The notes under the pieces: generated by a model
The model's input: the letters and a program-made list of their open reading frames with translations, nothing else
The model's database searches: none
Told to the model about the DNA's origin: nothing
Shown: one piece after another, positions 60,284-64,000 of the stretch
Numbering within the stretch: the first letter of the stretch is position 1
Layout of the letters: each line of letters begins with the position of its first letter
From: Carallia brachiata
Taxonomy: Eukaryota; Streptophyta; Magnoliopsida; Malpighiales; Rhizophoraceae
NCBI GenBank assembly: GCA_021464245.1
Contig: JADCRB010000073.1
Span: forward strand, 1,482,486-1,546,485
Direction: 5' to 3'
DNA length: 64,000 bases
Translations under genes and position numbers: made by a program

Positions 60284-61527
60284 CTAGTTTTTCATCCGCT
60301 TGTAAGTACCATCCTCTAAGTTGAACACGGCAGGCTCGTGGGCGTCCAAAATCCAGCGCGAATTCCAATCAATATGATAAGCATTGTCGCATTGTTCCAT
60401 AAAATAGATGCAATTTGGAGCGCATCCAGGCAAGTGCTGCTGAGCAGAAACAACAGAATAGCTATAATATCTGTTGGACAGAAACAACGTTGTATCCCCC
60501 AAGCTCGAAATCTCAACCAATTTCTGGTTCTCTTGCTCTTCACTCAGCTTGTAAACTTTGAACCAAAGATTTTCTGGCATTGCTCCACGTTTATTATCTT
60601 GCTACGTTCAATGTGCTTGTCGAGTAAAAGCAAATCACCCGCGGACTCTACCAAGATCTTGTGGCGGGTGCCCTCAGTCCCATTATCGGTTGGAGATGCA
60701 ATTTCTGTCACTTTGGAAGACAATTCGATCTTCAGAAGTTTCCCAGTGCAATGAACAGCATAAAATTTCCCATTATAATCAATGACATCATTATAACCAG
60801 CCTGATAGTCATCTATTGAAGTCCATATCCCTTCCCGGGATGACTTTAGAAACGCCAATTTTCCATGGCATCCGTATAGTGCCACCGCTGCATACTCACC
60901 GGCCACGGACCTCCTTAAAAATATAATAGCTAATTTTCGAATAAGCTCAATGTCAACGTCAAAATATTTGAAATATTGCGCAGTGAGCCCTTCGCGTGCT
61001 TCCCTAACGTAATACTTACAGAGCTCGGACATGGACAGGTCCAAGAGGTTCAGTTTCGTGCGCCCGTAACCCAAAGCGGTTTTGGCGAGAAATTCGATTC
61101 GCAGGCGCTTGTCCTTACGCCGAACATAAGGTGTCTCACAAACGCATGCCAACCGGCTTTTATTGGAAGATCTGGATGCCGGATTCCGGTGATTCCGTTG
61201 GACATGATAGACAGTGAACATGCTGAACAAGTCGAACGGACGAGTAAATCCTTCAGCTGTGTAGAACCTCTCCTGGATTGTTTTGTCATCCCTCGAGACG
61301 ATCAATGCTGGGACTCGTAAATATCGTTTTTTATTATTAGATGTCATCCCAGCGGGAAGAATGCTCCTAGCAGCGGATCGCCATGAACTGCAGGTGGCGC
61401 AGAATCGTAGGAAATCGACGCGAGCGTGTAGACCCTCCGCTATGTGTGCCAAAAGCTCTTCTGGTAAATCAGCCCAGCCGCTGCTGCGGGCTCCAACGCC
61501 TTCCGCTCCCTTGCCCTTCTTTGACAT
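60284..61527 (-). pseudogene. F-box/DUF295 gene with a single frameshift
   Basis: The start is ATG 61527 (MSKKGKGAEGVGARSSGWAD). The F-box is WADLPEELLAHIAEGLHARV ... RFCATCSSWRSAAR. The DUF295 body is intact through GEYAAVALYGCHGKLAFLKS, DVIDYNGKFYAVHCTGKLL and KILVESAGDLLLLDKHIERS. Near 60580-60560 the frame slips: the first frame ends FGSKFTS, while the expected continuation NLWFKVYKLSEEQ ... LPGCAPNCIYFMEQCDNAYH ... FNLEDGTYKRMKN lies in the next frame (60580-60284). One small indel therefore removes the last 90 or so residues. It may be a recent pseudogene, a polymorphism or an assembly error. A truncated protein of about 327 residues with its F-box would still be possible. Confidence 0.82.
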
Positions 61528-62559
61528 AATTTCTGTGGAATATAAATTGAAAGGGGCACAGACCTGGCTTGCTTTTCCTTGGCAAAACAAACAGCAGAGA
61601 GATTAACAAAACGGAGAATATACTGACAGATTTGTAAAATAAAGAATCCTCTCTTGTGCAGACTTTATGGCTAACGTGGTGAACAAGCTCCTCTTGTTCT
61701 TTAAAACTCTTTATTTAGGGATTCAAGACCTCCTACTATAAGGTTAGTGGGTTGGATTTTTGGTTCAGGTCACTTCAAATCAGATTATTTATAAGTCAAA
61801 AGTACAACTAGTTATAATATAATTATAATTTAATTATTAATCTGTTTAATCACTAAAGATTTTCATTTTTTTATCAAAATAATTAATAATAATTTAATAA
61901 TAATAATAAACCAAATAAAATACTTATATTGATCTATTTCCTACTAATTAAGTGAATAGTTAGCACTTTAGCTAATTAGCACCAACAGATAATAACCCTT
62001 AATAATTAAGATATTTTGGTGCCAAAATAAGAGAGTAGCTTTACCCTTTTGTTTGTAATAATTTTTTTTTTTTGGCTTTTATCATTATTTATTTATTTTA
62101 GGCTGGTATGTGTACCAAAAAAAAATTATTTTAGGCCAGTATATCTCGACTAGAATCCCTTTCATTTACCTTCTCTAGTCCGAATAGAAATCTATGACCA
62201 CGAACAATTATTTTTCCAGCTAGATAGGTAACTCGATGGACAGAACAATTAAGGTTAAAATGTTTCTTTTTTTTTAATCTACGGCATATCAACTTTAATT
62301 GTTATAAAAATAATGTATTAAAAAAAACTAAAAAAATGAGTGGACTCCCCCATACGACCCACCACCTTATTTCTCTCTCTCTCCTTTCTTTCTGCCTTAT
62401 CCAGCCGGTACCCTTTCCACCCCGTCCATTAAACATTTTCTGATTGGCAAAACCAAATATAAAGCAAGTGTGGGAAGGATTCAGAATCAAACTAAAACTG
62501 TAGCTGGTAAGGAATTAAAACTGGGAACTAGAATCATAATAAATCAAAATTGAAACCAG
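61528..62559. other. Intergenic between F-box copies
   Basis: Promoter/leader of the copy ending at 61527, then AT-rich DNA with A/T homopolymers. No gene. Confidence 0.5.
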
Positions 62560-62790
62560 GCAATATATTTTAGTCAGGAACAAGACTCTATCACCAAGCT
62601 CTGAATCTCAAGCAATTTGCAGGTCTCTTCGTCTTCATTCAGCTTGTAAACCTTGAACCAAGATTTGGAGGTTCCTTTGATCCAAATTTATTGATCTTGA
62701 TAGCATCAAATTTTTTGCGGGACGACTCAACCAAAGTCTTTTGGTAACCGCCAGTTTCTTTAAGGATGGAGTATCAAATTTAGAATGAAC
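62560..62790 (-). pseudogene. F-box/DUF295 fragment
   Basis: About 230 bp on the minus strand matches the middle of the other copies in shifting frames: ETGGYQKTLVESS, KINKFGSKEPP and the counterpart of RFKVYKLNEDEE with LLEIQSLGD. Expected AGDLLLLDKY is missing, indicating an internal deletion. No F-box and no C-terminal part. A dead duplicate. Its upstream flank (62795-62860) resembles 58455-58520. Confidence 0.8.
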
Positions 62791-63301
62791 TTAGTTTGGC
62801 GGATCACAAAATTAAAGCCATTAAAGCAAATTCCAGCTAATATTATCACCTAAGCAAATTCCAGCCAATGTCACTATCAGCTTGGGTTGGGGTAATACTG
62901 CGGGAGACAATATATTTAACCCTATGGTTACTGCATTTCTTCGCACTAAGTGAGGCTTCCGACATTTTTCGCACTAAATGGCGGGTGAGCTGTAAGTTTA
63001 ACTCAAAATTTGACTCTAATATAATTCAAATTTATGATCTCTCGTAAAAATTCAAATTTTTTAACTAATTGAGCCACACAAGCAATAGTAGCAAATATTT
63101 CTATGACGTACACGCTGGTCTAAAATTGGTTTTGTTAAAGAAAGGTACGCATGATGTAAGGAGTAAAATAGATGTTAATCCAAAAATTAGGCACAAGCAC
63201 AGAAGCACATAATGAGATTGATCCCAATCAACTCAATGGTAAGTTTGGTCAAAAAAAATCAACTCAATGGTAAGTAAATTACAAAAAAAAATTCAGATGC
63301 A
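62791..63301. other. Spacer between F-box copies
   Basis: Non-coding; contains a duplicated 'TCAACTCAATGGTAAG' motif at about 63229 and 63259 and the shared 3' flank of the last F-box copy. Confidence 0.5.
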
Positions 63302-64000
63302 TCATGAGTTGTACCAGCGTTTGATCCGTTTGTAAGTATTTTTATCTAAGTCGAACACGCCGATACAGTGTGTTGTCAATTCCCAGCGTGTACGGCCATC
63401 CAATTATAAGCATCTTCGCAGTGTTCTGCAAGATAGATGCGATTTGGTATGCATCCAGGCAGTTGCTGAGCAGATACAGAAAAGTTGCAATATTTGCGGG
63501 TTAGAAATAGCATTCTATGCCCCAAGCTCCGAGTCTCAACAAATTTGTGGGTCTCTTCCTCTTCATTCAGCTTGTAAACTTTGAACCAAGTTTTTGGTTT
63601 CCTTTGTCTAACTTTATTGATATCGGCATACTTCAAGTACTTGTCCAGTAAAAGCAAATCACCGGCCGACTCTATCAAAATCTTTTGGATACCACCAGTC
63701 TCATTATTGATAGGAGATGCAACTTCTGCCACTTTGCCAGACAAATCAATCCTAAGAAGTTTCCCAGTGTAATGAACCGCGTAAAATCTGTAATAATAAT
63801 CAATAATATCAATGTATCCAGCTTGGTAGTTGTCTATTGAAGTCCAGATTCCTTCTTTTGATGACTTCAGGAATGCCAATTTTCCTTCGAGGCAATATAG
63901 TCCCACCGCAGCGTACTCACCGGCAGCAGAACTTGAAAGGAGTATAAAAGCTATTTTATTGAATGGTTGATTTTTAGCATCAAAATGTCTGAGGAACTGC
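63302..64000 (-). CDS. F-box/DUF295 gene, cut by the window edge; C-terminal frame shift
   Basis: Open on the minus strand from the right edge to a stop at 63376. Visible part: SSAAGEYAAVGLYCLEGKLA, SSKEGIWTSIDNYQAGY, RFYAVHYTGKLLRIDLSGKV, GGIQKILIESAGDLLLLDKY, WFKVYKLNEEEETHKFVE and QQLPGCIPNRIYLAEHCEDA. It then ends early with NWMAVHAGN. The usual family tail (GVFDLDKNTYKRIKRWYNS) is present in the next frame down to 63302, so one base has been gained or lost near 63380-63400. Only the last 25 or so residues are affected; the protein may still be functional or be a beginning pseudogene. The F-box lies outside the window. Confidence 0.78.

Noticed and set aside
1..64000. CRISPR array, prokaryotic operons, rRNA or tRNA genes
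   Set aside because: None seen; the content is plant nuclear.

Overview
The window is a piece of a plant nuclear genome. The evidence is spliced genes with GT-AG introns, plant-restricted families (B3/REM, FAR1-related, F-box/DUF295, a CTNIP-type signalling peptide, plant mobile domains), AT-rich spacers and many small non-autonomous DNA transposons with intact target-site duplications (TSDs). A eudicot is likely. The species cannot be named from the sequence.

Layout. 1-4.2 kb holds no convincing gene. 4.77-6.81 kb is a seven-exon gene joining an HMG-box-like module to a plant-mobile/Ulp1-associated domain. 8.4-9.1 kb is the 3' end of a minus-strand Helitron carrying a decayed RPA1-like gene. 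Two small two-exon genes of unknown function, each with a TATA box about 90 nt before its ATG, sit at 11.6-12.2 kb (-) and 17.4-18.1 kb (+). 21.7-23.8 kb is a double-B3 (REM-type) transcription factor. 25.1-27.4 kb is a transposon-type region: a GGACCGG tandem array followed by a 'putative plant transposon' protein gene. 28.2-30.8 kb (-) is a FAR1-related gene with an intact DDE triad. 39.0-39.4 kb (-) encodes a secreted CTNIP/SCREW-like phytocytokine precursor. 44.4-46.7 kb is a three-exon short-chain dehydrogenase/reductase (SDR). 50-64 kb is a minus-strand tandem array of F-box/DUF295 genes: one intact, one with a single frameshift, one heavily decayed, one fragment, and one cut by the window edge.

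Mobile elements with defined ends: hAT-type MITEs at 14448-15091 and 59376-59875 (both with perfect 8-bp TSDs), a 138-bp MITE at 16856-16993, a Mutator-type MITE at 53038-53398 (perfect 9-bp TSD), Harbinger-like elements at 19759-20699 and 38751-38906, a tRNA-derived SINE at 40199-40389 (-) and a LINE reverse-transcriptase scrap at 49661-49843 (-).

The genes do not form a pathway. The window is a gene-poor, transposon-rich interval with a few independent regulatory genes and one expanding and decaying F-box family. All splice models and family names come from reading the sequence and remembered family features; no search was run.
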